This document shows positions 25,974 through 33,535 of a DNA stretch of 64,000 nt, piece after piece. Made by a program: the position numbers and the translations under genes. Each line of letters starts with the position of its first letter. Within the stretch, counting starts at the first letter, position 1. The notes under the pieces were generated by a model. It did no database searches. It had not been told where the DNA came from and saw only the letters and a list, made by a program, of their open reading frames with translations. Source of the DNA: Thalassobius sp050633445 (lineage in GTDB: Bacteria > Pseudomonadota > Alphaproteobacteria > Rhodobacterales > Rhodobacteraceae). The DNA lies in contig JBOEGN010000030.1 in assembly GCA_050633445.1 (NCBI GenBank), positions 1 to 64,000 of the forward strand, read 5' to 3'.

Positions 25974-26876
25974 ATGCGACATCTACAGGATTATGCGTTC
26001 ATCGAGGCCGTGATCCGAGCCGGGTCCATCCGGCGGGCCGCCGAGGATATGAATATCACGGCCTCGGCGCTGAACCGCCGGATCAACCGGTTCGAGGACG
26101 AGTTCGGATACGAGATTTTCGAACGTCTGCCCCGTGGCGTACGTCTGAACCCGGCAGGCGAGCTGGTCTTGCACCACATCCGTGCGCAACGGTCCGATTT
26201 TGCGCGTCTGCAATCGCAGGTCGCCGATCTGTCTGGGGTGCGGCGGGGGCATGTCTCGATCGCGTGTTCACAGGCGCTGCTGCCCTATTTCCTGCCCGAA
26301 CAGATCGCAACGTATCGGGGCGAGCATCCGGGCGTGACCTTCACCGTCAACGCCCGCGACCGGTTAGAGGCTGAACGCGAGCTGTCCACGTTCCGCTCGG
26401 ACATCGCGCTGGTGTTCGAGCCGCGTCACCTTGTGGATTTCGAGGTTCTGCTGAACATTACCCAGCCGATTTGCGTGCTGATGCGGCGCGATCATCCGCT
26501 GGCAGGCGAGGGCGAGCTGCGTCTGCGCGACTGCATGGAACACCCCTATGTCGCCCCGTCCCAGCAATTTGCGGTGCGGGTTTTGCTGGATACCGCCGTC
26601 AAACGCACGAATTTCGAGCGTTTATCCCCAATCGCCGAGTCCGAAAGCTTTGATTTCATGCGCCACTATGTGCTGCGGGAAAACGCGCTTTCGTTTCAGT
26701 TTCCGGTGGGCCTCAATCTATCCGCGAGCGCGGAGTATGTTGCCCGCCCCCTGTCTGGCCGGGACGTGGAGCCTGGCAACCTGTTGATGGGGCAGCTGAA
26801 AGGCCGCGCTCTGCCTGTCGCCTCGGCCCGATTTGTGCGCCAACTGACCCAAGCCCTGCAACGCCCCGTGTTTTGA
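25974..26876 (+). CDS. LysR-family transcriptional regulator of the biuret locus
   Basis: A protein of 300 residues. The N-terminal winged helix-turn-helix is MRHLQDYAFIEAVIRAGSIRRAAEDMNITASALNRRI. A periplasmic-binding-protein-like effector domain follows (SIACSQALLPYFLPEQIATY onwards). The start at 25974 is chosen by alignment with the family. The frame is open further upstream, but that region holds the palindrome. Position between divergent atzF and the importer operon, with one palindrome at each end of the gene, suggests that it controls both and itself. Confidence 0.88.
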   Translation: MRHLQDYAFIEAVIRAGSIRRAAEDMNITASALNRRINRFEDEFGYEIFERLPRGVRLNPAGELVLHHIRAQRSDFARLQSQVADLSGVRRGHVSIACSQALLPYFLPEQIATYRGEHPGVTFTVNARDRLEAERELSTFRSDIALVFEPRHLVDFEVLLNITQPICVLMRRDHPLAGEGELRLRDCMEHPYVAPSQQFAVRVLLDTAVKRTNFERLSPIAESESFDFMRHYVLRENALSFQFPVGLNLSASAEYVARPLSGRDVEPGNLLMGQLKGRALPVASARFVRQLTQALQRPVF

Positions 26877-26890
26877 GTAGGCCCTGAAGT

Positions 26891-26907
26891 GGTGCGTTTT
26901 TTGCACC
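26891..26907. promoter_or_regulatory. 17-bp palindrome, copy 2 (upstream of the BMP importer operon)
   Basis: GGTGCGTTTTTTGCACC differs from copy 1 at one base (A to G). It starts 14 bases after the LysR stop and lies about 125 bases upstream of the substrate-binding-protein gene. With the preceding T it reads TGGTGCG-TTTT-TTGCA, two mismatches from the sigma-54 consensus TGGCACG-N4-TTGCA. Confidence 0.6.
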
Positions 26908-27030
26908 GCTATTGGAAAAAACTAGCATAAGACAGAACCGCTTTGGCCTCTTACGCTCCGAGTCGTCATTCAACCAAAGCGCTCCGGCACCTCTTGCCAG
27001 GATCGCATGGGACCAACAGGAGCGCACACC

Positions 27031-28155
27031 GTGAAACACAAAACCGCACTAACCCGTCGTCATTTTCTGAACACCACCATGGCCTTTGGGGGCGCCGCGA
27101 TGGCAGGCTCGATGCTGCCCGGCCAGGCACAGGCCGCTAAAGATCTGACTGTGGGCTTCATCTATGTCGGGCCCAAGGATGACTTTGGCTATAATCAGGC
27201 CCATGCCGAAGGCGCTGCCGCTGTCAAAGCCATGGCAGGCGTCACCGTTGTCGAAGAGGAAAACGTCCCCGAAACCGTCGATGTCCAGAACACAATGGAA
27301 TCGATGATCAATTTTGACGGGGCCAGCCTGCTGTTCCCGACCTCGTTCGGCTATTTCGACCCCCATGTGCTGGAGATCGCGCCCAAACATCCCGATGTCC
27401 GGTTCGAACACGCCGCTGGCCTGTGGTCCGAGGGGATGCCCGCCAATATCGGCAGCTATTTCGGCTATATCGGCATGGGTCAGTATCTGAACGGCATCAC
27501 CGCCGGGTATGCCAGCAAATCCAAGAAAATCGGTTTCGTCGCCGCCAAGCCCATTCCGCAGGTCTTGCAGAATATCAACTCGTTTCTGCTGGGCGCGCGC
27601 TCGGTTGATCCGTCGATTACCTGTCAGGTCATCTTTACCGGTGAATGGTCGCTGGCCGTCAAAGAAGCCGAGGCCACAAACGCCCTGTGTGATCAGGGAT
27701 GTGACGTGATCACCTGCCATGTGGATGGCCCAAAAGTGGTGATGGAAACCGCAGCCGGGCGCGGCGCCTATGTTTGCGGCTATCACGCCGATCAGTCCCC
27801 GCTGGCCCCTGAAAAATACCTGACCGGAGCCGAGTGGAACTGGGCGGGCGTCTATACCGAGATGGTGCAAACCGTGCTGGATGGCGGCACCGTGGGCAAC
27901 TTTGTGCGCGGAGGGCTGTCGGATGGCTTTATCAAGATGTCGCCGCTGGGCCCCGCCGTGTCCGATGCCGCCCGCAACCAGTTCGAGGCCACCAAAGCCG
28001 AGATCATGAAAGGCGGATTTTCTGTCTTCAAAGGCCCGTTGAAGGACAACACCGGCAACGTGATCGCCGCCGCTGGCGAAAGCTTTGTCGAAACCGATAT
28101 CGCATTGGAAAGTATGGGGTATCTGGTTGACGGCGTGATCGGATCGACGAGCTAG
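27031..28155 (+). CDS. BMP-family ABC transporter substrate-binding protein
   Basis: A periplasmic protein of 374 residues. It carries a twin-arginine-type signal (TRRHFLNTTMAFGGAAMAGS) and then the BMP/PnrA-like fold (LTVGFIYVGPKDDFGYNQAHAEG). The start is GTG at 27031 with AGGAG 8 bases upstream. An ATG at 27007 in frame has no good RBS. The family was first linked to nucleosides, but the genes here point to biuret, triuret or a related urea polymer. It is the first gene of a seven-gene operon. Confidence 0.88.
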   Translation: MKHKTALTRRHFLNTTMAFGGAAMAGSMLPGQAQAAKDLTVGFIYVGPKDDFGYNQAHAEGAAAVKAMAGVTVVEEENVPETVDVQNTMESMINFDGASLLFPTSFGYFDPHVLEIAPKHPDVRFEHAAGLWSEGMPANIGSYFGYIGMGQYLNGITAGYASKSKKIGFVAAKPIPQVLQNINSFLLGARSVDPSITCQVIFTGEWSLAVKEAEATNALCDQGCDVITCHVDGPKVVMETAAGRGAYVCGYHADQSPLAPEKYLTGAEWNWAGVYTEMVQTVLDGGTVGNFVRGGLSDGFIKMSPLGPAVSDAARNQFEATKAEIMKGGFSVFKGPLKDNTGNVIAAAGESFVETDIALESMGYLVDGVIGSTS

Positions 28156-28157
28156 TC

Positions 28158-29264
28158 ATGAGTGATCTGACGACAGCCGCCCCCTCGTGGATGCAGACAT
28201 CCCTGGCCAAATGGGTGCCGCGGGTCGAGGCTGTTGTCATCCCGCTGGCCGCCTTGTTGGCGGGGCTTTTGGTGTTCTCGGTGTTCTTGCTGTTCGTCGG
28301 CAAATCGCCCGTGGATTTCTATGCACTGATCTATAAGGCCGGGTTCAGCTCGGCCTTTTCCTGGCAAAACACCCTGTCGCGCGTGGCCCCTTTGTTGTTC
28401 GCGGGCCTGTGCGTTGCGCTGCCCGCGCGGTTAGGGCTGGTGGTGATCGGCGGCGAAGGCGCTATCGTTTTGGGCGGTCTGGCTGCCGGAGTTCTGGGCG
28501 CTGCGATGGCCCCGGCGCCTGCTGTGCTGGGCTTTGCCGTCATGGTACTGGGTGCGGCCCTGGCCGGAGCGGTATGGATCGGCGCGGTGGGCTGGATGCG
28601 GTTTTCGCGCGGGGTGAACGAAACCATCGCGTCGCTGTTGATGGCCTATATTGCAATCGCCTTGATGAACCATTTGGTCGAAGGCCCGTTTCGTGATCCG
28701 GCCAGTTTGAACAAACCCTCAACCCTGCCGTTGCCTGACGTGCTAAGGGTCGGGGACATGCCGATCGGGATCGATGTGCATTGGGGGTTCGCCGCGGGCG
28801 TGATCGCCTGCATCCTGGCTTGGGTTCTGATGGATCGCACGACAATCGGGTTCGCCGCACGTATTGCCGGGGACAACGTCCGCGCCGCGCAGGTGCAGGG
28901 CTTGCCCGTTGGCAAGTTGATCATCGGCTTCACCGCGCTGGGTGGCGCGATGGCAGGGCTCGCTGGATTTTTCGAGGTCACGGCCATTCACGGATCGGCC
29001 AATGGCTCGCTGATCTCGGGCTATGGATATACCGGCATTCTGGTCGCCTTTCTGGCGCGGCATAACCCGTTGGCGATCATCCCGGTGGCCATTCTTTTGG
29101 CGGGGTTCGAGGCCTCCTCGGGGCTGATTCAACGCCGCATGGACCTGCCTGATGCCACCATTCTGGTGATGGAGGGCATCGTGTTCGTCGTCCTGCTGTT
29201 CAGCGAAACTCTGTACGGAAAACTGACGATTTTTGACCCGAAAACATGGGGGGCACGCGCATGA
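28158..29264 (+). CDS. ABC transporter permease (BMP-linked, YufP-like)
   Basis: A protein of 368 residues with an N-terminal membrane segment and about eight more (for example LVVIGGEGAIVLGGLAAGVLGAA, which includes the conserved N/GGEG-type loop of branched-chain/BMP permeases). It starts 3 bases after the binding-protein gene and ends in ATGA overlapping the next permease. Confidence 0.9.
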   Translation: MSDLTTAAPSWMQTSLAKWVPRVEAVVIPLAALLAGLLVFSVFLLFVGKSPVDFYALIYKAGFSSAFSWQNTLSRVAPLLFAGLCVALPARLGLVVIGGEGAIVLGGLAAGVLGAAMAPAPAVLGFAVMVLGAALAGAVWIGAVGWMRFSRGVNETIASLLMAYIAIALMNHLVEGPFRDPASLNKPSTLPLPDVLRVGDMPIGIDVHWGFAAGVIACILAWVLMDRTTIGFAARIAGDNVRAAQVQGLPVGKLIIGFTALGGAMAGLAGFFEVTAIHGSANGSLISGYGYTGILVAFLARHNPLAIIPVAILLAGFEASSGLIQRRMDLPDATILVMEGIVFVVLLFSETLYGKLTIFDPKTWGARA

Positions 29265-30190
29265 GTACCGTGACGGATATCGGCCTGTGGGGCGTTCCGC
29301 TGGCCATCATCGGGGGCGCGATCCGGGTGTCCACGCCGTTCCTGTTCGTGTCGCTGGGCGAGTGCCTGACTGAACGGTCTGGTCGCATCAATCTGGGCCT
29401 CGAAGGCATCTTGGTGTTCGGCGCCATGTCTGGCTATGCCATTGCTTTTGAAACCGGATCTGCCTGGATGGGCGTTCTGGCTGCCGCTTTGGCCGGGGCA
29501 ATCTTCGGCCTGTTTCACGGCTGGATCTGCAAGTTCAAAGGTGTCAATGACATTGCCATCGGGATCGCGCTGATGCTGCTGGGGATGGGCTTGGCCTTTT
29601 TCTTTGGCAAACCCTATATCCAGCCGGTCGCGCCCGATTTGCCCGCGTTTTCCTTCGGCTGGTGGTCGGATATCCCGCAAGTGCAGGCCGCATTGCAGGT
29701 GAACGCGCTGTTCATCATCGGAGCGGCCCTTGCGGTGGGACTGGCATGGATGTTCCGATCCACCCGCGTGGGGCTGACCATCCGGGTTGTCGGCGACAGC
29801 ACCGATGCGGCCCGCGCCATCGGTTTGAACCCCAATACCGTGCGCTTGCTGGCCACCGCTGCGGGCGGCGCGCTGGCCGGGGTCGGCGGGGCATATCTGT
29901 CGCTGTACTACCCCGGCAGCTGGAACGAGGGCGTCAGCTCGGGGCAGGGTTTGATGGCCGTCGCCCTGGTGATTTTCGCCCGCTGGAACCCCATCAATTG
30001 CTTCTGGGCGGCGCTGCTGTTTGGCGGGGCCGGGGCCTTGGGTCCGGCGCTGCAATCTGTTGGCGTGACCAGCGGATACTACCTATTCTTCGCGGCGCCC
30101 TACGTGCTGACGCTGGGCCTGCTTATCCTCACTTCCTCTCCGGACAAGGCCATGGACGGCGCCCCCGGCGAGCTGAGCATCACCAAATAG
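29261..30190 (+). CDS. ABC transporter permease (BMP-linked, YufQ-like)
   Basis: A protein of 309 residues with about eight membrane segments. The loop SGRINLGLEGILVFGAMSGY is the family signature. The start at 29261 gives an ATGA overlap with the preceding stop (29262-29264). It pairs with the preceding permease to form the heterodimeric channel. Confidence 0.9.
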   Translation: MSTVTDIGLWGVPLAIIGGAIRVSTPFLFVSLGECLTERSGRINLGLEGILVFGAMSGYAIAFETGSAWMGVLAAALAGAIFGLFHGWICKFKGVNDIAIGIALMLLGMGLAFFFGKPYIQPVAPDLPAFSFGWWSDIPQVQAALQVNALFIIGAALAVGLAWMFRSTRVGLTIRVVGDSTDAARAIGLNPNTVRLLATAAGGALAGVGGAYLSLYYPGSWNEGVSSGQGLMAVALVIFARWNPINCFWAALLFGGAGALGPALQSVGVTSGYYLFFAAPYVLTLGLLILTSSPDKAMDGAPGELSITK

Positions 30191-30202
30191 GAGCCACCCT
30201 AC

Positions 30203-30880
30203 ATGAGCTATATCGACTCGGACCCCTATAACTGGCCCTATAACGGCGATTTGCGGCCTGAAAACACGGCGCTGATCATCATCGACATGCAGACTGATTT
30301 CTGCGGCTCGGGCGGATATGTGGACGCGATGGGCTATGATCTGTCGCTGACACAAGCCCCCATCGAACCGATTAAGGCGTTGCTGGCGGATATGCGCGCC
30401 AAGGGATACCACATCATCCACACGCGCGAGGGGCACCGCCCCGACCTGACAGACCTGCCGCCCAATAAACGCTGGCGCAGTCAGCAAATCGGCGCGGGTA
30501 TTGGCGATGCGGGGCCTTGCGGCAAGATCCTGATCCGGGGCGAGCCGGGCTGGGACATCATCCCCGAGCTCTACCCCCTGGACGGTGAGCCGATCATCGA
30601 CAAGCCCGGCAAGGGAAGCTTTTGCGCCACCGATCTGGAGCTGTTGCTGCGTACGCGGGGTATCGAAAACCTGCTGCTGACCGGCATCACCACCGATGTC
30701 TGCGTGCACACCACCATGCGCGAGGCGAATGACCGCGGTTTTGAATGTCTGTTGGTTCAGGATTGCTGCGGCGCCACCGACAAGGGGAACCATGACGCGG
30801 CGATCAAGATGGTGAAGATGCAGGGCGGGGTCTTTGGCTCGGTCTCGGACAGCGCGACGCTGATCGCGCAACTGCCATGA
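30203..30880 (+). CDS. biuH: Biuret amidohydrolase (isochorismatase-like cysteine hydrolase)
   Basis: A protein of 225 residues. It strongly resembles the characterised Rhizobium BiuH as I remember it: DADPYxWPYNG-type N-terminus (here DSDPYNWPYNG), the substrate loop THKRWRSQ-like NKRWRSQQIGAGIGD, and GEPGWDIIPELYP. The triad D28 (IIIDMQ), K134 (IIDKPGKG) and C167 (TTDVCV) falls at the expected spacing. The reaction is biuret plus water to allophanate plus ammonia, feeding AtzF. It sits between the importer permease and ATPase genes and ends in a 4-base overlap with the ATPase (30877). Confidence 0.88.
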   Translation: MSYIDSDPYNWPYNGDLRPENTALIIIDMQTDFCGSGGYVDAMGYDLSLTQAPIEPIKALLADMRAKGYHIIHTREGHRPDLTDLPPNKRWRSQQIGAGIGDAGPCGKILIRGEPGWDIIPELYPLDGEPIIDKPGKGSFCATDLELLLRTRGIENLLLTGITTDVCVHTTMREANDRGFECLLVQDCCGATDKGNHDAAIKMVKMQGGVFGSVSDSATLIAQLP

Positions 30881-32409
30881 GCCACGAACCCGCTCTTGCC
30901 ACAGGTGCCATCGGAGTCGAGGCCGTGGCGATGACCATGAAATTCGGCGATTTCACCGCGCTGGATGAGGTCACTCTGAACGTCCGACCGGGGACGTTTC
31001 ACGCTCTGTTGGGCGAAAACGGTGCGGGGAAATCCACGCTGGTGAAATGCATCATGGGGTTCTACCACGCGACCCAAGGCGGGTTGCTGGTGGACGGGCA
31101 CGAGGCTCGGGTGCGTGATCCCGTTGATGCGCAAAAACTGGGGCTGGGCATGGTGTACCAGCACTTCACGCTGGTTCCCTCGCTGAGCGGCGCGGAAAAT
31201 CTGCTGATCAGCCGCGCCGATGCGCCAGCGGTGATTTCATGGCGGCGCGAACGTGCTACGCTGGCCGCGTTTTTGGATCAGATGCCTTTCCAAGTGCCGC
31301 TGGACCGTCCCGTCAGCACGCTTGCGGCGGGTGAAAAGCAGAAGCTGGAGATCCTGAAACAGCTTTATCTGGGGAGCCGGTTTCTGATACTGGACGAGCC
31401 GACCTCGGTCCTGACCCCCGCCGAGGCGGATGAGGTTCTGGGCCACGTGCGATCGCTGTGCGAGGCGGGGCAAATCTCGGTTTTGATGATCACCCACAAA
31501 TTCCGCGAGGTGACGCAATTTGCCGATGATGTGTCCGTGCTGCGGCGCGGAAAATTGGCCGGATCGGGGCGGGTTACGGACCTGACCCAAGATGACATGG
31601 CGCGGATGATGATGGGCGGTCAACCCGAACTCCGAAAGACCCAGCGCACCCCGACGAACGGCTCGGTTGTTCTGTCCCTGGATCAGGCCACAGCGCGCGA
31701 TCGCAGTGGATTGAAGTCGATAGAAATCAATGATTTGCAGGTGAAATCAGGCGAAATTTTGGGCGTCGCCGGTGTCTCGGGGAATGGTCAGACCGAACTG
31801 ATGGAGATGCTGACAGGCCAGCGCAAACTGACGGGTGGCGCGATCCGGGTCAAAGACACGCCCTTTGCTGCGACACGGCGAGAGGCAGCGGCCCTCAAGG
31901 TGCGGTATCTGCCCGAAGAACCGCTGCAAAATGCCTGTGCTCCGTCCATGAGTGTGGCCGAAAACCTGGCGTTTCGCTTGTTTGATCGGGGGCAGGGCGC
32001 AGGGCCCAAATTCTGGAAAAGCACCCGCGAAATTCTGGACAATGCACAGGCCCGGATCGCTGAATTCAAGGTCAAGACGACCTCGCCACACAGCCCGATC
32101 GCAGCGCTGTCCGGCGGGAACGTGCAACGCGCGGTTCTGGCCCGCGAACTGACCGGAGATGTGGACCTGCTGATCGTCGCGAACCCCTGTTTCGGGTTGG
32201 ATTTCGCAGCCGTCGCCGCCATCCGTGAACGCATTCTGAACGCGCGGAACAAGGGAGTCGCGGTGCTGTTGATCAGCGAGGATCTGGACGAAATCCTAGA
32301 GCTGAGCGACCGGATTTTGGTGATGAGTGAGGGCCGGATTGCCTTTGAAACCAGTGCTGCCAAGGCGGACACAGCCGAGATTGGCACCTATATGGCAGGG
32401 CAAGCGTAA
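30877..32409 (+). CDS. ABC transporter ATP-binding protein, tandem-domain (BMP-linked)
   Basis: A protein of 510 residues with two ATPase domains. Domain 1 has Walker A GENGAGKST, a degenerate signature loop (LAAGEKQKLEI) and Walker B FLILDEPTSVL. Domain 2 has the Walker A-like GVSGNGQTE, signature LSGGNVQRAV and the Walker B-like LLIVANPCFGLD, in which the usual DEP is altered to ANP as in sugar/BMP tandem ATPases. It powers the two permeases. ATG overlaps the biuH stop. Confidence 0.92.
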   Translation: MSHEPALATGAIGVEAVAMTMKFGDFTALDEVTLNVRPGTFHALLGENGAGKSTLVKCIMGFYHATQGGLLVDGHEARVRDPVDAQKLGLGMVYQHFTLVPSLSGAENLLISRADAPAVISWRRERATLAAFLDQMPFQVPLDRPVSTLAAGEKQKLEILKQLYLGSRFLILDEPTSVLTPAEADEVLGHVRSLCEAGQISVLMITHKFREVTQFADDVSVLRRGKLAGSGRVTDLTQDDMARMMMGGQPELRKTQRTPTNGSVVLSLDQATARDRSGLKSIEINDLQVKSGEILGVAGVSGNGQTELMEMLTGQRKLTGGAIRVKDTPFAATRREAAALKVRYLPEEPLQNACAPSMSVAENLAFRLFDRGQGAGPKFWKSTREILDNAQARIAEFKVKTTSPHSPIAALSGGNVQRAVLARELTGDVDLLIVANPCFGLDFAAVAAIRERILNARNKGVAVLLISEDLDEILELSDRILVMSEGRIAFETSAAKADTAEIGTYMAGQA

Positions 32410-33077
32410 TGGCAGTGATTTCGGCCCAACCCTTTGATTTTACGTACGATCCCGGCGCGCTGGGACTGGTGATGATCGACTTTCAGCGGGACTTTATGGA
32501 GCCAGGTGGCTTTGGAGAAACGTTGGGCAATGATGTCAGCCTTTTGCGGGCCGCGATCCCATCAGCGCAGCGATTGTTGGCCGCGTTCCGCGCCGCTGGG
32601 CTGCCGGTATTTCACACGCGGGAATGCCACAAACCCGACCTGTCTGACCTGCCCAAATCAAAACGAGAGCGGGGCAATCCCAGCTTGCGGATCGGCGATG
32701 CAGGGCCGATGGGCCGCATCCTTATCTCGGGGCAGGCGGGGGCGGACATCATTCCTGAACTCTATCCGATTGAGGGTGAATATGTGATCGACAAGCCGGG
32801 AAAGGGCGCGTTCTATGCCACTGATTTCGCGGATATTTTGCAAGAACTGGGCGTGAAACAGCTGGTCTTTGCCGGTGTCACAACAGAGGTCTGCGTTCAA
32901 ACCACCATGCGCGAGGCAAATGACCGGGGCTATGACTGTGTGCTGGCCACCGACGCGACCGAAAGCTATTTCCCCTCGTTCAAAACCGCGACCATTCAGA
33001 TGATCACGGCGCAGGGCGGTATTGTCGGCTGGGCGGCGGATGTGAGCTCGATCGTCGGAGCGTTGGATGCCGGATAA
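32409..33077 (+). CDS. Second isochorismatase-like cysteine hydrolase, candidate triuret hydrolase
   Basis: A protein of 222 residues, paralogous to BiuH. Shared features are FHTRECHKPDLSDLP, RIGDAGPMGRILISG, IIPELYPIEGEYVIDKPGKG and TTEVCVQTTMREANDRG. The triad would be D24, K129 and C162. The arginine/tryptophan loop of BiuH (NKRWRSQ) is replaced by KSKRERGNPSL, so the substrate should differ. A triuret hydrolase (TrtA), known from the same superfamily and making carboxybiuret/biuret, would fit the pathway. Ureidoacrylate or another carbamoyl compound is possible. It overlaps the ATPase stop by one base. Confidence 0.65.
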   Translation: MAVISAQPFDFTYDPGALGLVMIDFQRDFMEPGGFGETLGNDVSLLRAAIPSAQRLLAAFRAAGLPVFHTRECHKPDLSDLPKSKRERGNPSLRIGDAGPMGRILISGQAGADIIPELYPIEGEYVIDKPGKGAFYATDFADILQELGVKQLVFAGVTTEVCVQTTMREANDRGYDCVLATDATESYFPSFKTATIQMITAQGGIVGWAADVSSIVGALDAG

Positions 33078-33399
33078 TTTTGTGCTGCCAGACATCATGG
33101 CCGGCGGATGGGAAGGGCTGCGGTTCGAGCCATTTAAGCCGGGCATCAGCATCCATTGGCTGGCCCAAGGTGAGCCTGCCGTGGCGCTGTTGAAATACGA
33201 ACCGGGTGCGCGCGCGCCGCTGCATTTTCATCCCGCGACCGAGTCGGTTTTGATTCTGGACGGCGCGCAATCGGATGCCCACGGCACCTATCAGGCAGGT
33301 GATTTTGTGTTGAATTTCAAAGGGACACAGCACGAAGTCTGGAGCGAAACCGGTTGTGTCGCCCTGCTGCAATGGGCCAAGCCGGTTCAGTTTCTCTGA
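33067..33399 (+). CDS. Cupin-domain protein of the biuret locus
   Basis: A protein of 110 residues, a single cupin barrel. Motif 1 is APLHFHPATESVLILDG and motif 2 is around GTYQAGDFVLNFKGTQHEVWSE, with metal-binding His in both. This looks like a ChrR/cupin_7-type small cupin of unknown activity. It overlaps the preceding hydrolase gene by 11 bases, so it belongs to the operon. It could be a decarboxylase or isomerase for an unstable carboxylated intermediate, but that is a guess. Confidence 0.75.
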   Translation: MPDNFVLPDIMAGGWEGLRFEPFKPGISIHWLAQGEPAVALLKYEPGARAPLHFHPATESVLILDGAQSDAHGTYQAGDFVLNFKGTQHEVWSETGCVALLQWAKPVQFL

Positions 33400-33486
33400 C
33401 GGTGCGATCGGTCATAGCGTCGAAATAGGGACCTTCAATTTATCTGGATACGAGCTTGGCACCGCACGCCGGGGACAGACATATGA

Positions 33487-33514
33487 AAAGGCGCGAGGGG
33501 GGCCTCGCGCCTTT
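33487..33514 (-). terminator. Terminator of the TRAP permease gene
   Basis: A perfect 12-bp stem AAAGGCGCGAGG/CCTCGCGCCTTT with a GGGG loop. On the minus strand TTTTCATA follows, so it mainly serves the TRAP operon. It also separates it from the convergent biuret operon. Confidence 0.85.
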
Positions 33515-33535
33515 CGATCTTAGATGATGACGGGC

